Both the position numbers and the translations under genes were made by a program. This document shows positions 17,119 to 25,685 of a DNA stretch of 41,443 nt, in pieces. Within the stretch, counting starts at the first letter, position 1, and the number at the start of each line of letters is the position of its first letter. This DNA comes from Burkholderiales bacterium (GTDB lineage: Bacteria > Pseudomonadota > Gammaproteobacteria > Burkholderiales > Burkholderiaceae_C): the NCBI GenBank assembly GCA_028868825.1, contig JAGWTU010000048.1, positions 1 to 41,443 on the forward strand, written 5' to 3'. The notes below the pieces were generated by a model, which saw only the letters and a program-made list of their open reading frames with translations, was not told where the DNA came from and ran no database searches.

Positions 17119-18882
17119 ATGAACCACCCATCCCATACGCCGCTCCGTCTCGCCTGCGCCGCTGCGCTGTCCATTTTTGGCGCTGCCATCCCCACCGTCC
17201 ACGCCCAAACGGCGGCGGACACCGCCGATTACGCGCCAGGGCGCATCCTCGTCGAACCCGTCGCGGGTTTGCCGGAAGCGGCGCTCAACAAAATCCTAAA
17301 CTTGGTCGGCGGCACCGCGACGCGCATCGGCAAGGGCCCGATCCGGATCGTCGATCTGCAGGCCGTCGGCAACGAGAAGGCCAGCGTCGCGCTGCTGGCG
17401 CACCACCCGTTGCTGCGCTACGCGGAACTCGATCGGAAGGTCCAGACGAGTTTCGTCCCGAATGACCCCTACTACGGCAGCCAATGGCACCTCGCCAAGA
17501 TCGGCGCGCCCAGCGCCTGGGATTCGACCCAGGGCGCTGGGGTCACGATCGGCATTTGCGACACGGGTGTTTTGCCGACACACCCCGACCTGGCAGCAAA
17601 CCTCGTGCCGGGTTGGAACTTCGTTACCAATAGTAGCGACACCAGCGATGTCTATGGCCATGGCACCGCAGTCGCGGGGACCGCGGCGGCGACGATCAAC
17701 AACGGCATCGGCATCTCGGGCGTCGCCGGCACCGCGAAGATCATGCCCCTGGTCGTCACCGATTCCACGGGCCTGGCCTACTACAGCACCCTGGCCACTT
17801 GCGTGACCTACGCCGCCGACCATGGCGTGCGTGTCGCCAACGTCAGCTTCGACTCGGTATACAGCAGTGCCGCCGTGCAAAGCGCGGGTAGCTACCTCAA
17901 GAGCAAGAACGGGCTGCTCATCGTCGGTGCGGGCAACAAGGGCACGCTGATTTCGGCGCCGGCGCTGACCTCGATGATTCCGGTGTCGGCCACCGACAGC
18001 AGCGACACCATCACCAGTTGGTCGAGCTACGGGCCCTATGTGGCGCTCTCGGCGCCGGGGCTGGGCATCTACACCACGACGTCGAGCGGCGGTTATGCCA
18101 GTTGGTGGGGCACTTCGTTTTCCAGTCCCATAGTCGCCGGCGTGGCGGCGATGATGATGTCGGTGAATCCGGCGTTGCCGAACACCCAGATCGAAAGCCT
18201 GTTGTATTCGACGGCAGTGGACCTGGGCGCACCCGGTCGGGATATCTATTACGGCTACGGTCGGGTCAACGCCGCCGCGGCCGTGGCCGCCGCTCAGGCC
18301 GCGGCGGCCACGGATACCGTTGCACCCACCGCCTCGATCTCCGCACCCCTGGCCGGGTCCAGCGTCAGCGGTCTGGTGGCGGTCGCTGTCAATGCCACCG
18401 ACAACGTCGCCGTGACCCAGGCCGTCCTGCTGGTGAACGGCCAGGCGGTAGCGACCGATACGGCCAGTCCTTGGCAGTTCAGCTGGAATTCGGCATCCGT
18501 GGCCAATGGCACCGCCACCCTCAGCGTGCAGGCCTACGACGCGGCGGGCAACGTCGGCACCTCGGCGCCGGTGAGCGTCACCGTGAACAACACGGTCGTC
18601 GTGAGCACCACCCCGCCGGTCATTCAGCTGACGAATCCGAGCAGCGGCGCCAAGGTCAGCGGCAATGTCGCCGTCGCCACGTCGGCATCTGATGCGTTGG
18701 GCGCCGCCGCTATCTCCCAATGGCTCTACATAGATTCCAAGCTGGTTGCCAGCGGCAAGGGATCGTCGATCAGCTACAACTGGAACACGAAGAAAGTCAG
18801 TTCCGGCACGCACACGATCGTGGCCGTGGCGCAGGACACCGCCGGCAACAAGGCCTCGACGACGGTGCAGGTGACGAAATAG
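17119..18882 (+). CDS. Secreted subtilisin-like serine protease (S8) with Ig-like C-terminal domains
   Basis: A 587-residue exported protease. The signal peptide MNHPSHTPLRLACAAALSIFGAAIPTVHAQ is followed by a propeptide to about residue 110. The catalytic triad is complete: Asp148 in GICDTGVLPTHPDL, His181 in GHGTAVAGT and Ser333 in GTSFSSPIVAGVAA. After an Ala-rich linker (about 390-400) come two bacterial Ig-like repeats, each starting with TASISAPLAG or IQLTNPSSG and containing VSVQAYDAAGNVG- or VAVAQDTAGNKA-type ends. These resemble PF17957-type domains and may bind polysaccharide or cell surface. The start at 17119 gives a proper signal peptide; the frame is open further upstream. It lies next to a PEP-CTERM gene. 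Confidence 0.92.
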   Translation: MNHPSHTPLRLACAAALSIFGAAIPTVHAQTAADTADYAPGRILVEPVAGLPEAALNKILNLVGGTATRIGKGPIRIVDLQAVGNEKASVALLAHHPLLRYAELDRKVQTSFVPNDPYYGSQWHLAKIGAPSAWDSTQGAGVTIGICDTGVLPTHPDLAANLVPGWNFVTNSSDTSDVYGHGTAVAGTAAATINNGIGISGVAGTAKIMPLVVTDSTGLAYYSTLATCVTYAADHGVRVANVSFDSVYSSAAVQSAGSYLKSKNGLLIVGAGNKGTLISAPALTSMIPVSATDSSDTITSWSSYGPYVALSAPGLGIYTTTSSGGYASWWGTSFSSPIVAGVAAMMMSVNPALPNTQIESLLYSTAVDLGAPGRDIYYGYGRVNAAAAVAAAQAAAATDTVAPTASISAPLAGSSVSGLVAVAVNATDNVAVTQAVLLVNGQAVATDTASPWQFSWNSASVANGTATLSVQAYDAAGNVGTSAPVSVTVNNTVVVSTTPPVIQLTNPSSGAKVSGNVAVATSASDALGAAAISQWLYIDSKLVASGKGSSISYNWNTKKVSSGTHTIVAVAQDTAGNKASTTVQVTK

Positions 18883-18910
18883 GCATGACGGCGGCCGCTG
18901 CCGCCTAAAT

Positions 18911-18940
18911 GCAAAGGCCCGCGAAAGCGGGCCCATTTGC
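18911..18940. terminator. Bidirectional hairpin terminator
   Basis: GGCCCGC (18916-18922) and GCGGGCC (18927-18933) close on a GAAA loop, with flanking GCAAA / TTTGC extending the stem. It lies between the convergent subtilase and PEP-CTERM genes and can serve both. Confidence 0.75.
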
Positions 18941-18960
18941 GTTTGCAGCTGGAAATGGCC

Positions 18961-19668
18961 TCAGGCCTTGCGGCGCTTGCGCGCGAACGCCGCACCCAGA
19001 ATGCCCAGACTCACCAGCCCCAAGGAGGCCGGCTCCGGCGTGTTCCCGATGGGCGGCGTCACGCCACTGGGCACGCCGAGCAGGTAGAAATTGGATATCC
19101 CATTGGCGATCGACGCCGGATTGAACGACCAGTTGCCGCTGCTGTTGTCCTGGGCCAACTGGATGATGAACGAATCCGGGTTGCCGCTGCCATTGCCGAA
19201 ATGGAAGCCGATGTAGAGGGTGCTGTAGCTGCTCCACAGCGAGCTGTCGAGCGAATACGTCCCGTCGATGCCGCCGGCGGTCGATGTAACGCCATAGGTC
19301 ACGCCCGGTGATGGCGTCGTCGTGCCAGACACCGACGTTCCCGCCGTGATGCCCTGTATCTCGCCCAGCAAGGCCAGGTTGGTCAGGTCGAAGCCGGCCG
19401 AAATACCTGCGGAGATCACGGTGCTCAGCGTGCTGTTGCCACCGCTGAGGACCATATTGTTGTTCTGGTACCAGCAGAAACCGGGATATGCGCCGCCGCT
19501 GACATCGATATAGCGCGTCGGCGTCGGGACCTGCGAGGGCGGCGTCAGGGCCGTCGTATAGGCCGGATACGAAGTGCCAGGGCAGTACACATCGGTGGCA
19601 TGCGCCGCACCGCTGTAGGCCAACACCGCGGCCGCAACCATGGATCCAATCTGGGCGCTGGTTCTCAT
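18961..19668 (-). CDS. PEP-CTERM-anchored surface/secreted protein
   Basis: A 235-residue exported protein. The signal peptide MRTSAQIGSMVAAAVLAYSGAAHA precedes a Ser/Thr/Gly/Asn-rich body. The C-terminus is a clear PEP-CTERM sorting signal: TPEPASLG, a hydrophobic segment LVSLGILGAAFA, then the basic RKRRKA. Exosortase should cleave at the PEP motif and place the protein in the envelope or exopolysaccharide matrix. The start at 19668 has a good ribosome-binding site (GGGAGAG) and a proper signal peptide; the frame is open for 37 further residues upstream. The body has no recognised enzyme domain. It is divergent from prsT. Confidence 0.88.
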   Translation of the reverse strand: MRTSAQIGSMVAAAVLAYSGAAHATDVYCPGTSYPAYTTALTPPSQVPTPTRYIDVSGGAYPGFCWYQNNNMVLSGGNSTLSTVISAGISAGFDLTNLALLGEIQGITAGTSVSGTTTPSPGVTYGVTSTAGGIDGTYSLDSSLWSSYSTLYIGFHFGNGSGNPDSFIIQLAQDNSSGNWSFNPASIANGISNFYLLGVPSGVTPPIGNTPEPASLGLVSLGILGAAFARKRRKA

Positions 19669-19994
19669 GCAATCTCTCCCAAAGTACGGTATGAAGACAA
19701 ACCAAGAAGATAAAACATAACCAAGCAAGTAGTGGCCCACATTTTGAAACCAACTGAAAATCAATCGCTTAGGAGTCACCTCGCCGATCCAAATGGAGGA
19801 GTGTGTAAAATTCTTCGACTCCCTAATTCAGGGGTTTTAGGTCTTTTTGGGCGATTTGTTGACTCGCAAGCCCATTCACGGCCACCATTGATCCCGTCCA
19901 CCGTTCGATGCGAGGGGTCAATGAAGCCGAACCTGGTAGCCGATTCAGCGGTGGACGACCTCGGACCATGAATCGAATGGGCCGCCACGTCGAA
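19669..19994. other. Divergent intergenic region between the PEP-CTERM gene and prsT
   Basis: This AT-richer region of about 325 bp must contain promoters for both divergent genes. I searched for the -24/-12 sigma-54 type elements known to drive some exosortase-system genes. The best candidate on the plus strand (TGGCCC near 19734 followed by TTGAA) misses the -12 GC, so no promoter is called. Confidence 0.3.
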
Positions 19995-22769
19995 ATGGGT
20001 CGGCGTCGCAATCACTTCGTCGCCCAATCTATTTGTATAGGTTGCCTGATCCTGGCGGGTTGCGGTGCACCCGATGAAGCGACGGTGCTTGCCTCGGCGA
20101 AGGCCCACACCGATGGCGGGGACGCCGCGACGGCGATCATCGAGCTCAAGGAGCTGTTGCAGAAGCAGCCCGACCTGCCGGCCGCACGCACGACCTTGGG
20201 CAGCGCCCTGCTGGCCAAGGGCGATGCACCTGGGGCCGAGGTCGAATTGCGCCGCGCGCTGAGCGTCGGCGCGCCTACGGGCAGCGTGCTGCCGATGCTG
20301 GTGCAAGCGCTGGTTAGCCAGGGCAAGGCCGGCAACGCGGTCGCCGCCTACACCAATGCGCATGTGGAGCCGGCCGAGTCCGAGGCCGAGTTGCGTACCG
20401 AACTTGCTCGAGCGCAATTGAGCCTCGGCCACATCGATGCGGCGCTGGAAGATGTCGCCGCAGCGCTGAAGGTCTGGCCCGAACATCTGCCAGCCCAGAT
20501 CCTGCAGGCCAGGCTGAAGGCGGCCGACGGGGACCGCGTGCGTCTTGCGGCGACGAGCGAGGAACTGGTGCGGCGCCATCCGAAGGCGGCACAGGCGTGG
20601 CTGCTGCGCGGCGATTCCAGGGCGGCGGGTGAAAGGAATGCGGCGCGTGCCGACTATGCGAAGGCGGTGGAACTGAATCCGCGCTTGGCCGAAGCCCATT
20701 CGGCGCTGATCTCGATGGACCTGCGCGCCAATGATCTGAAGGCTGCGCAAGACCATGTGGCGGCGATGCGTCGCGATCTCCCGGACCGTGGCGAGACGGT
20801 GTTCATGGAGGCCATCGTCGCCTACTCGGCAGGCGATTACGCCCATGCCCGCGAGCTGAATCAGCGCCTGTTGCGCGGTGGCGCGACGAATCCCTATGCA
20901 TTGCTCCTCGCGGGGCAGACGGAGCAGCGTCTCGGCGCCTACGCCAGCGCGGAAACCTTGCTGACGCAAGCGAGCTCGGCACTTCCCGATCTGCTCGCCG
21001 CCCGCCGCGCGCTGGCCGAACTGTGGCTCGCCACGGGCCAGGCCGGGCGTGCAATGACGGTGCTCAGGCCCGCCCTGGGCACCCAACTGAACGACGCAGC
21101 GACTTGGGCGGTGGCCGGCCGCGCCTACTCGATGCTCGGGGATTTCAAAGCCGCCGATGCCGCATTCAGTCGAGCGGCCAAATTGCGCCCCAACGACGCC
21201 GCCATCGAGATCGAACGCGGGCGCGCGCTGGTCAACCGGGGACAGTACGAGGACGGATTGCAATTGCTGGAGAAGGCGGCCAACGCAAACACCGATCCCG
21301 ACGCCGATCTGGCCCTGGTCGCGGCATTGATGTCGCGCAACGATGCCCGCTCGGCGCTGCAGAGGCTGGATCGCATGTCGGCCGCGCATCCCCGCCTGCC
21401 CGGCGTCGAGTTCCTGCGTGGCCGGGTGCTGGAATCACAACGCGACACGAAAGGCGCGCGCAAGGCCTATGTCCGCGCGCTCGAAATCACGCCGAGTTAC
21501 CTCCCGGCCGTGGAGAGTCTGGCGCGTTTGGACCTCGACCAGGAGCATGTCGACGATGCGCGATCGCGCTACCTGGCCGTCGTCGACCACGACCCCAAGC
21601 AGGTGTCGGCGCTGCTGGCCTTGGCCCGTTTGACTGCCCGCGATCCGACCAAGACCGAAGAGGCCGAGGCCTGGCTGGACAAGGCCGTCGCGGTGAATCC
21701 CGCCGACCCGGGGGCCTGGCTCGCGGCGTTGCAGATTGAACGCGCGGCCGGACATCCGCAGGTCACGCTCACACGCGCCCAGCATGCCGCTGCGGCCCTG
21801 CCACGGGATGCCGAGATTCAGACCGCGCTGGGCGAGGCGCAACAGGCGGTAGGCGACGTGAACCAGGCCCTGGCCGCGTTCGGCCGTGCGGCACAACTCG
21901 CGCCGGGCTCCCTCCCGGCCCAGTTGCGCGTCGTGCAGGGATTGAGCGCACGCGGCGACTTCGTCGGCGCCCGCCGCCAACTCGACGAGGCGGCCCGCAT
22001 CGCCCCCGATGCGCCGGCCCTGGCAGAAGTGCGCGTGCGCCTGGCGCTGGCCGAGGGCAAGCCTGACGTCGCCGCGCAAGCCGCCGTTCGTCGTCAGCAG
22101 TCTCACCCCCGCGAGGCCCTGGGCTGGTTGCTCGAAGCCGAAGTGCGAGCCCGCCAGCAGCAATGGAGCCAAGCCGTGGCCTTGACGCGCAAGGCGCTGA
22201 CGCTGTCACACAGCAGCCCCGTCGCGATCGCGCTCTACGACTATCTCGGCCATCTCGACGAGATGGGCCAGCGTCAGCGCTTCGAACAGGAGTGGCTGAC
22301 CGAGCATCCGGACGATGTCGCATTCATCATCAACCAGGAACAGACGGAGCAGGCGCAGGGCCAATGGGTCGCTGCCGAAGCGCATGCCCGGCGCGCACTC
22401 GCCCTGCGCGAGGCGACCCCGCTGATGCACAACAACCTGGCGATGATGTTGCTGCGACGCAAGAGCCCCGAGGCGCTGGCCCACGCCCAGAGGGCGGTGG
22501 AACTGTTGCCGGACATGCCGCCGCTGCTTGACACCCTGGCGCGCGCGCAGGCCGCCGCTGGCCAGCTCGACAAGGCCGTCGCGAGCCAGGAGCGGGCCGT
22601 CGAACTGGCGCCCCGCGTCGGCGAACTGCGCCTGCAACTCGCCCGCCTGTATCTGCAGGCGGGCGACAAGCGCAAGGCCCGCGAACATCTCGAGCAACTG
22701 GTCGATCGCGGCGACGGCGTCGGCTCGCAGGCCGAGGTTCGGCAGTTGCTGGAGAAGGCCGGAGGCTGA
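19995..22769 (+). CDS. prsT: PrsT-type TPR-repeat lipoprotein of the exosortase/PEP-CTERM system
   Basis: A protein of about 924 residues. The N-terminus MGRRRNHFVAQSICIGCLILAGCGAP is a lipoprotein signal with lipobox LAGC. The rest is an uninterrupted array of about 20 TPR units, for example AKAHTDGGDAATAIIELKELLQKQPDLPAARTTLGSALLAKGD and VESLARLDLDQEHVDDARSRYLAVVDHDPKQVSALLALARL. Length and architecture match PrsT, which accompanies exosortase and exopolysaccharide loci. I chose the ATG at 19995 for the compact signal peptide; in-frame ATGs at 19968 and 19908 are alternatives. Neighbouring the PEP-CTERM gene supports the call. It ends about 70 bp before the element's left attachment site. 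Confidence 0.85.
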   Translation: MGRRRNHFVAQSICIGCLILAGCGAPDEATVLASAKAHTDGGDAATAIIELKELLQKQPDLPAARTTLGSALLAKGDAPGAEVELRRALSVGAPTGSVLPMLVQALVSQGKAGNAVAAYTNAHVEPAESEAELRTELARAQLSLGHIDAALEDVAAALKVWPEHLPAQILQARLKAADGDRVRLAATSEELVRRHPKAAQAWLLRGDSRAAGERNAARADYAKAVELNPRLAEAHSALISMDLRANDLKAAQDHVAAMRRDLPDRGETVFMEAIVAYSAGDYAHARELNQRLLRGGATNPYALLLAGQTEQRLGAYASAETLLTQASSALPDLLAARRALAELWLATGQAGRAMTVLRPALGTQLNDAATWAVAGRAYSMLGDFKAADAAFSRAAKLRPNDAAIEIERGRALVNRGQYEDGLQLLEKAANANTDPDADLALVAALMSRNDARSALQRLDRMSAAHPRLPGVEFLRGRVLESQRDTKGARKAYVRALEITPSYLPAVESLARLDLDQEHVDDARSRYLAVVDHDPKQVSALLALARLTARDPTKTEEAEAWLDKAVAVNPADPGAWLAALQIERAAGHPQVTLTRAQHAAAALPRDAEIQTALGEAQQAVGDVNQALAAFGRAAQLAPGSLPAQLRVVQGLSARGDFVGARRQLDEAARIAPDAPALAEVRVRLALAEGKPDVAAQAAVRRQQSHPREALGWLLEAEVRARQQQWSQAVALTRKALTLSHSSPVAIALYDYLGHLDEMGQRQRFEQEWLTEHPDDVAFIINQEQTEQAQGQWVAAEAHARRALALREATPLMHNNLAMMLLRRKSPEALAHAQRAVELLPDMPPLLDTLARAQAAAGQLDKAVASQERAVELAPRVGELRLQLARLYLQAGDKRKAREHLEQLVDRGDGVGSQAEVRQLLEKAGG

Positions 22770-22837
22770 GGCGATCGCGGCGATGCCGCACGGCCTGCGC
22801 GGGCACCGTCGTCGGACCCGGGGCACCTCGCCCGCAA

Positions 22838-22882
22838 TGGTCGGGGCGATAGGATTCGAACCTACGACCCTCTGGTCCCAAA
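22838..22882. repeat. attL: 45-bp displaced 3' end of tRNA-Pro
   Basis: Identical over 45 bases to 41323-41367, starting at TGG (complement of the CCA tail) and running through the T arm and variable region into the anticodon loop (ends CCCAAA). The next base differs (T here, C in the tRNA). It is followed by non-tRNA sequence, so it is a remnant of the original gene end left on the far side of the insertion. Confidence 0.93.
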
Positions 22883-22947
22883 TCAGTCGGTACTTCTCAT
22901 TTTGAGAGAGAAGTCTGTGAGGCAACGCGATACTATAACTAGTAAAA

Positions 22948-22965
22948 ACAACGATTTATCGTTGT
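22948..22965. promoter_or_regulatory. Perfect 8-bp inverted repeat near attL
   Basis: ACAACGAT-TT-ATCGTTGT lies 65 bp inside the left junction in AT-rich DNA. A second inverted repeat, ACTTCTC / GAGAAGT, lies just before it (about 22891-22913). Either could be a binding site for an excision factor or a small terminator stem; no T run follows. Confidence 0.4.
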
Positions 22966-23015
22966 ATCCCTGATTCTTCATAGGTACGAACAGAGGGCAA
23001 ACGCGGATACCACTT

Positions 23016-23074
23016 GGTCTCCAAAGAGGTCTCCAGCGGGTTACGATGGTCTCCACGCACACCACCCGGAGACC
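23016..23074. promoter_or_regulatory. Cluster of GGTCTCC repeats, putative integrase arm sites overlapping the int start
   Basis: Three direct copies of GGTCTCC (23016, 23028, 23048) and one inverted copy, GGAGACC (23068-23074), end three bases before the integrase ATG. The first two copies, with their 12-bp spacing and flanks, recur at the right end (41244-41266) with one mismatch. Binding here by the integrase would also block its own translation or transcription start. Confidence 0.6.
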
Positions 23075-23077
23075 ACC

Positions 23078-24589
23078 ATGGGCGACACCAAGCCCCGCAA
23101 CACCACGGCGCATCGGCTGACCGACACCGCGATCCGAAAGGCGATTGCAACCGGCGAACCGGAGTTCGTACCCGACGGCGCTGGCCTCTATCTGCGGATC
23201 CGCAACGGCCGGGGGCGGTGGTACATCCGCCAGACGATGGCGATCGGCGGGCGGACCTGGGTTCCTCTGTTCGAGGCCGGTGACTACCCGGAGACCTCGC
23301 TCAAGGCGGCACGCGACGCCGCAGCCGAAGCCAGGAAGTCGCGGGTCGTCACCCGCGCTGACCTTGCCACGCAGCGACGCCAAGCCGCGAAGGAGCGCGA
23401 GGACCGCGAGCTGCGCGAGTACGAGGCCGCGCGCCGAGTTCTCACCTTCGCGGAAGTGTTCGAGCAGTGGACATCGATCGATCTGCAGCCGCGCCCCAGC
23501 GGTCGAGGAAAGGCCAGCGGACGCAAGGATGGCGGCTACGAGGTCAAGCAACGCTTCAAGCGCCACGTCCTGCCGCATATTGGCGCCCGGCCTCTCACTG
23601 AAGTGACTCGGGCGGACCTGATGGCAGTGCTCGACCGCAGCCGTAGCCTCGGCCTGCAGCGCACGACAGGCGACCTTGTGCAGGAACTTGGCCAGATGTT
23701 GCGATGGGCGGTGAACCGCGAGTTGATCCCACGCAACCCGCTGGACGGCCTGAGGAAGAGCGACGTTGGCGCCGAGGACGTGGAGCGCACCCGCGTTCTG
23801 AGCGATGACGAAATCGGCGTGCTCGCGCGGGCGCTGCCCGCATCCGGCATGAGCGAGAGGGGCCAAGCCGGCGTTCTCCTGATGCTCGCGACTGGCGCTC
23901 GCGTCGGCGAAATCGAGGGGGCCAGTTGGCTGGACGCCGGAGTTCCGGTCGACCAGCTTCGAGCCCTCGCCGAGCGGGCGAGCGTCAAGTATGGCGTCGT
24001 CGACATCGAGGGCGCTCACTGGTATCTGCCCGACACCAAGAACCGCCGTGACCACCGCATCCATCTGTCCGGCTTCGCGCTCGAGCAGGTTCGCAAGCTG
24101 GCTGAACTCCGGCGCCGGGCGAAGGCCGCTGACGCGGCGAAGGGTCGGCCAGCGGACCCGCGGCCCTGGCTGTTCCGAGAACGGCAGGGAGCCGGGCCGG
24201 TCGTTGCATTCGGCAAGCAGATCAGCGACCGGCAAGTGACCGGCGCCCGGAAGGTGCATGCCAACCGCGCTAACGACTCCACGTCGCTGGTGCTGCCGGG
24301 AGGCCCCTGGACCGCTCACGACCTGCGCCGCACCGCGGCGACGCTGATGTCGCGCCTCGGCTTCCACGGGGAAGTGATCGATGCCTGCTTGAACCACGCC
24401 GAGACGAACAAGGTCTGCCGTATCTACATCCAGGACCGACGCGAGGCGGAACAGGCCCAAGCCTTTGATGCACTGGGCAAGCGGCTCAACGAGTTGACGT
24501 GCGAGCCCATTGCCCCTCAAGCCGACGCCGAGGATCCAGAGCAGCCCTACGGCCGATTTGGCGGGCTCCGGCTGGTCGACACGGCGTGA
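23078..24589 (+). CDS. int: Tyrosine-type site-specific integrase
   Basis: A 503-residue integrase of the P4/DUF4102 group. The N-terminus (KPRNTTAHRLTDTAIRKAIATGEPEFVPDGAGLYLRIRNGRGRWYIRQ) is the arm-binding domain; a core-binding SAM-like domain spans about 130-240. The catalytic residues are in order: Arg275 in TGARVGEIEG, His414 and Arg417 in AHDLRRTAAT, His440 in CLNHAETNK, and Tyr450 in CRIYIQDRR. It is longer than the usual 400-450 residues, with a Lys/Arg-rich insert around 265-410. It recombines the element at the tRNA-Pro 3' end. GGTCTCC repeats crowd its start codon, so autoregulation is likely. It reads into the element. Confidence 0.93.
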   Translation: MGDTKPRNTTAHRLTDTAIRKAIATGEPEFVPDGAGLYLRIRNGRGRWYIRQTMAIGGRTWVPLFEAGDYPETSLKAARDAAAEARKSRVVTRADLATQRRQAAKEREDRELREYEAARRVLTFAEVFEQWTSIDLQPRPSGRGKASGRKDGGYEVKQRFKRHVLPHIGARPLTEVTRADLMAVLDRSRSLGLQRTTGDLVQELGQMLRWAVNRELIPRNPLDGLRKSDVGAEDVERTRVLSDDEIGVLARALPASGMSERGQAGVLLMLATGARVGEIEGASWLDAGVPVDQLRALAERASVKYGVVDIEGAHWYLPDTKNRRDHRIHLSGFALEQVRKLAELRRRAKAADAAKGRPADPRPWLFRERQGAGPVVAFGKQISDRQVTGARKVHANRANDSTSLVLPGGPWTAHDLRRTAATLMSRLGFHGEVIDACLNHAETNKVCRIYIQDRREAEQAQAFDALGKRLNELTCEPIAPQADAEDPEQPYGRFGGLRLVDTA

Positions 24590-24695
24590 ACACCACTGGC
24601 GCCGCAGCGGCCCTGCGGCAAAGACGGCCAAGCCAAGGGCGAGCACCTCTGACCTAGCCTAACCAAACGTGCAACCCTGAAAGGACTCGCACATC

Positions 24696-25001
24696 ATGGC
24701 TACCTTCGATCGCACCGCCCGGCACTTCTCCGCCGGCTTCGAAACTCATGGCGGTTTGTATTGGCTCGCCCTCGGACCGGCAGACCATCAGCTGCACCTG
24801 CTCGAGCCCGCCTCCGCCGAGCGCCTGCTAGCAGGCGACCCGACGGCGATCGTCGACGACTTCGGGCTCAAGTTCTTCGACCGGGGCATTGACGAAGATC
24901 TGATCCCGTTGGCGCCCGAGGCATTGCCTGCCGTCTTGGCCGGGCTTCGCCTGCTCGGACCCGCCACCGGCGCCCGGCGCGTAGAGATCGCCGTCGCCTG
25001 A
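24696..25001 (+). CDS. Hypothetical protein, 101 aa
   Basis: MATFDRTARHFSAGFETHGGLYWLALGPADHQLHLLEPASAERLLAGD..., a small soluble acidic protein with no signal peptide. The start has AAAGGA 10 bases upstream. It is followed by a strong hairpin terminator, so it is its own unit or the end of the integrase transcript. No family is recognised. Its place between int and the alpA-like gene would suit an accessory recombination or regulatory factor, but nothing in the sequence shows that. Confidence 0.6.
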   Translation: MATFDRTARHFSAGFETHGGLYWLALGPADHQLHLLEPASAERLLAGDPTAIVDDFGLKFFDRGIDEDLIPLAPEALPAVLAGLRLLGPATGARRVEIAVA

Positions 25002-25048
25002 CGATACCGAGAGACACGCGGGCGCCGGCGCACTCCGGCGAATCACGA

Positions 25049-25077
25049 GGGCCCGCGACGCGGGCCTTTCGTCCTTT
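25049..25077 (+). terminator. Hairpin terminator
   Basis: GGCCCGC-GAC-GCGGGCC (25050-25066) is followed by TTTCGTCCTTTT. It separates the int-side unit from the alpA/rep unit. Confidence 0.7.
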
Positions 25078-25101
25078 TGGCCACGTCCGGAGCCAACCCA
25101 A

Positions 25102-25154
25102 AACTGGGGGGTACCAATTTTGCGCGCTGGAATTGGTCGCCGTTGGCCCCAGTT
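25102..25154. promoter_or_regulatory. Nested inverted repeats, putative operator
   Basis: The outer arms AACTGGGG (25102-25109) and CCCCAGTT (25147-25154) enclose inner arms ACCAATT (25113-25119) and AATTGGT (25131-25137). Both pairs are exact. The site lies about 210 bp before the alpA-like gene and just after a terminator, as expected for an operator controlling the replication/excision genes. Confidence 0.5.
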
Positions 25155-25232
25155 GCGCGCAGTTCCTCGGTGGATGGCGCCATCGGAGCCCGCAGAGTCC
25201 TGGCCGCGGACGGATACGGCCCGCAAAGGCCC

Positions 25233-25256
25233 TTGACAGACAATGTAAAGTAATGT
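25233..25256 (+). promoter_or_regulatory. Possible promoter before the alpA-like gene
   Basis: A consensus -35 hexamer TTGACA (25233-25238) is followed by ACAATGTAAAGTAATGTT. The best -10 candidate, TAATGT, is only 12 bases away, so spacing is wrong for ordinary sigma-70 and an activator may be needed. Confidence 0.25.
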
Positions 25257-25361
25257 TGCTGCGACAGTGATGTCTCAAGGGCAGCACTCCACGCGTCGCC
25301 GTCCAGCCCCTACCGGTCGCATTACCGGCGGGGTCCAACATCCCCTCTAGAAGGAGCCCCT

Positions 25362-25685
25362 ATGGCCACCCCTCATAGCCCCGCTACGCCCGTGCGACTT
25401 GTCACGTTGCGCGAGGTGTCCGAACGTTTCGGTATCAAAAAAACGCGGATCTACAACGATCTGCGCGACGGCACGCTCCCGCCTCCTGTCAAGCGCGGCG
25501 CGAACTGCAGCCGATGGATAGACCATGAAATCACCAACGTGGTCGCTGCCCGCGTTGCGGGCGCTACCGACGACGAGCTCCGCCACATCGTCGCCGAGCT
25601 CGTCGCACTGCGGCCGGTTGTCGCGACGCCGCTATTCGCCGAAGCCCGCGCCGCTGTCGCTGCGAAGGAGGCGAATCGTGTTTAG
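25362..25685 (+). CDS. AlpA-like helix-turn-helix transcriptional regulator
   Basis: A 107-residue protein. Residues 13-55 (RLVTLREVSERFGIKKTRIYNDLRDGTLPPPVKRGANCSRWIDHEI) match the AlpA/MerR-type winged HTH of phage and island regulators: a helix-turn-helix with the Tyr-Asn recognition segment and the typical 'P.P.K.G....W' wing. Such proteins activate integrase/excision or replication genes in P4-like elements. AAGGAG lies 7 bases before ATG. The C-terminal half (ATDDELRHIVAELVALRPVVATPL) is extra helix. It overlaps the next gene by 8 bp. Confidence 0.85.
   Translation: MATPHSPATPVRLVTLREVSERFGIKKTRIYNDLRDGTLPPPVKRGANCSRWIDHEITNVVAARVAGATDDELRHIVAELVALRPVVATPLFAEARAAVAAKEANRV

Noticed and set aside
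19730..19760. Sigma-54 promoter for prsT
   Set aside because: The -24 GG is present but the -12 element lacks the required GC.
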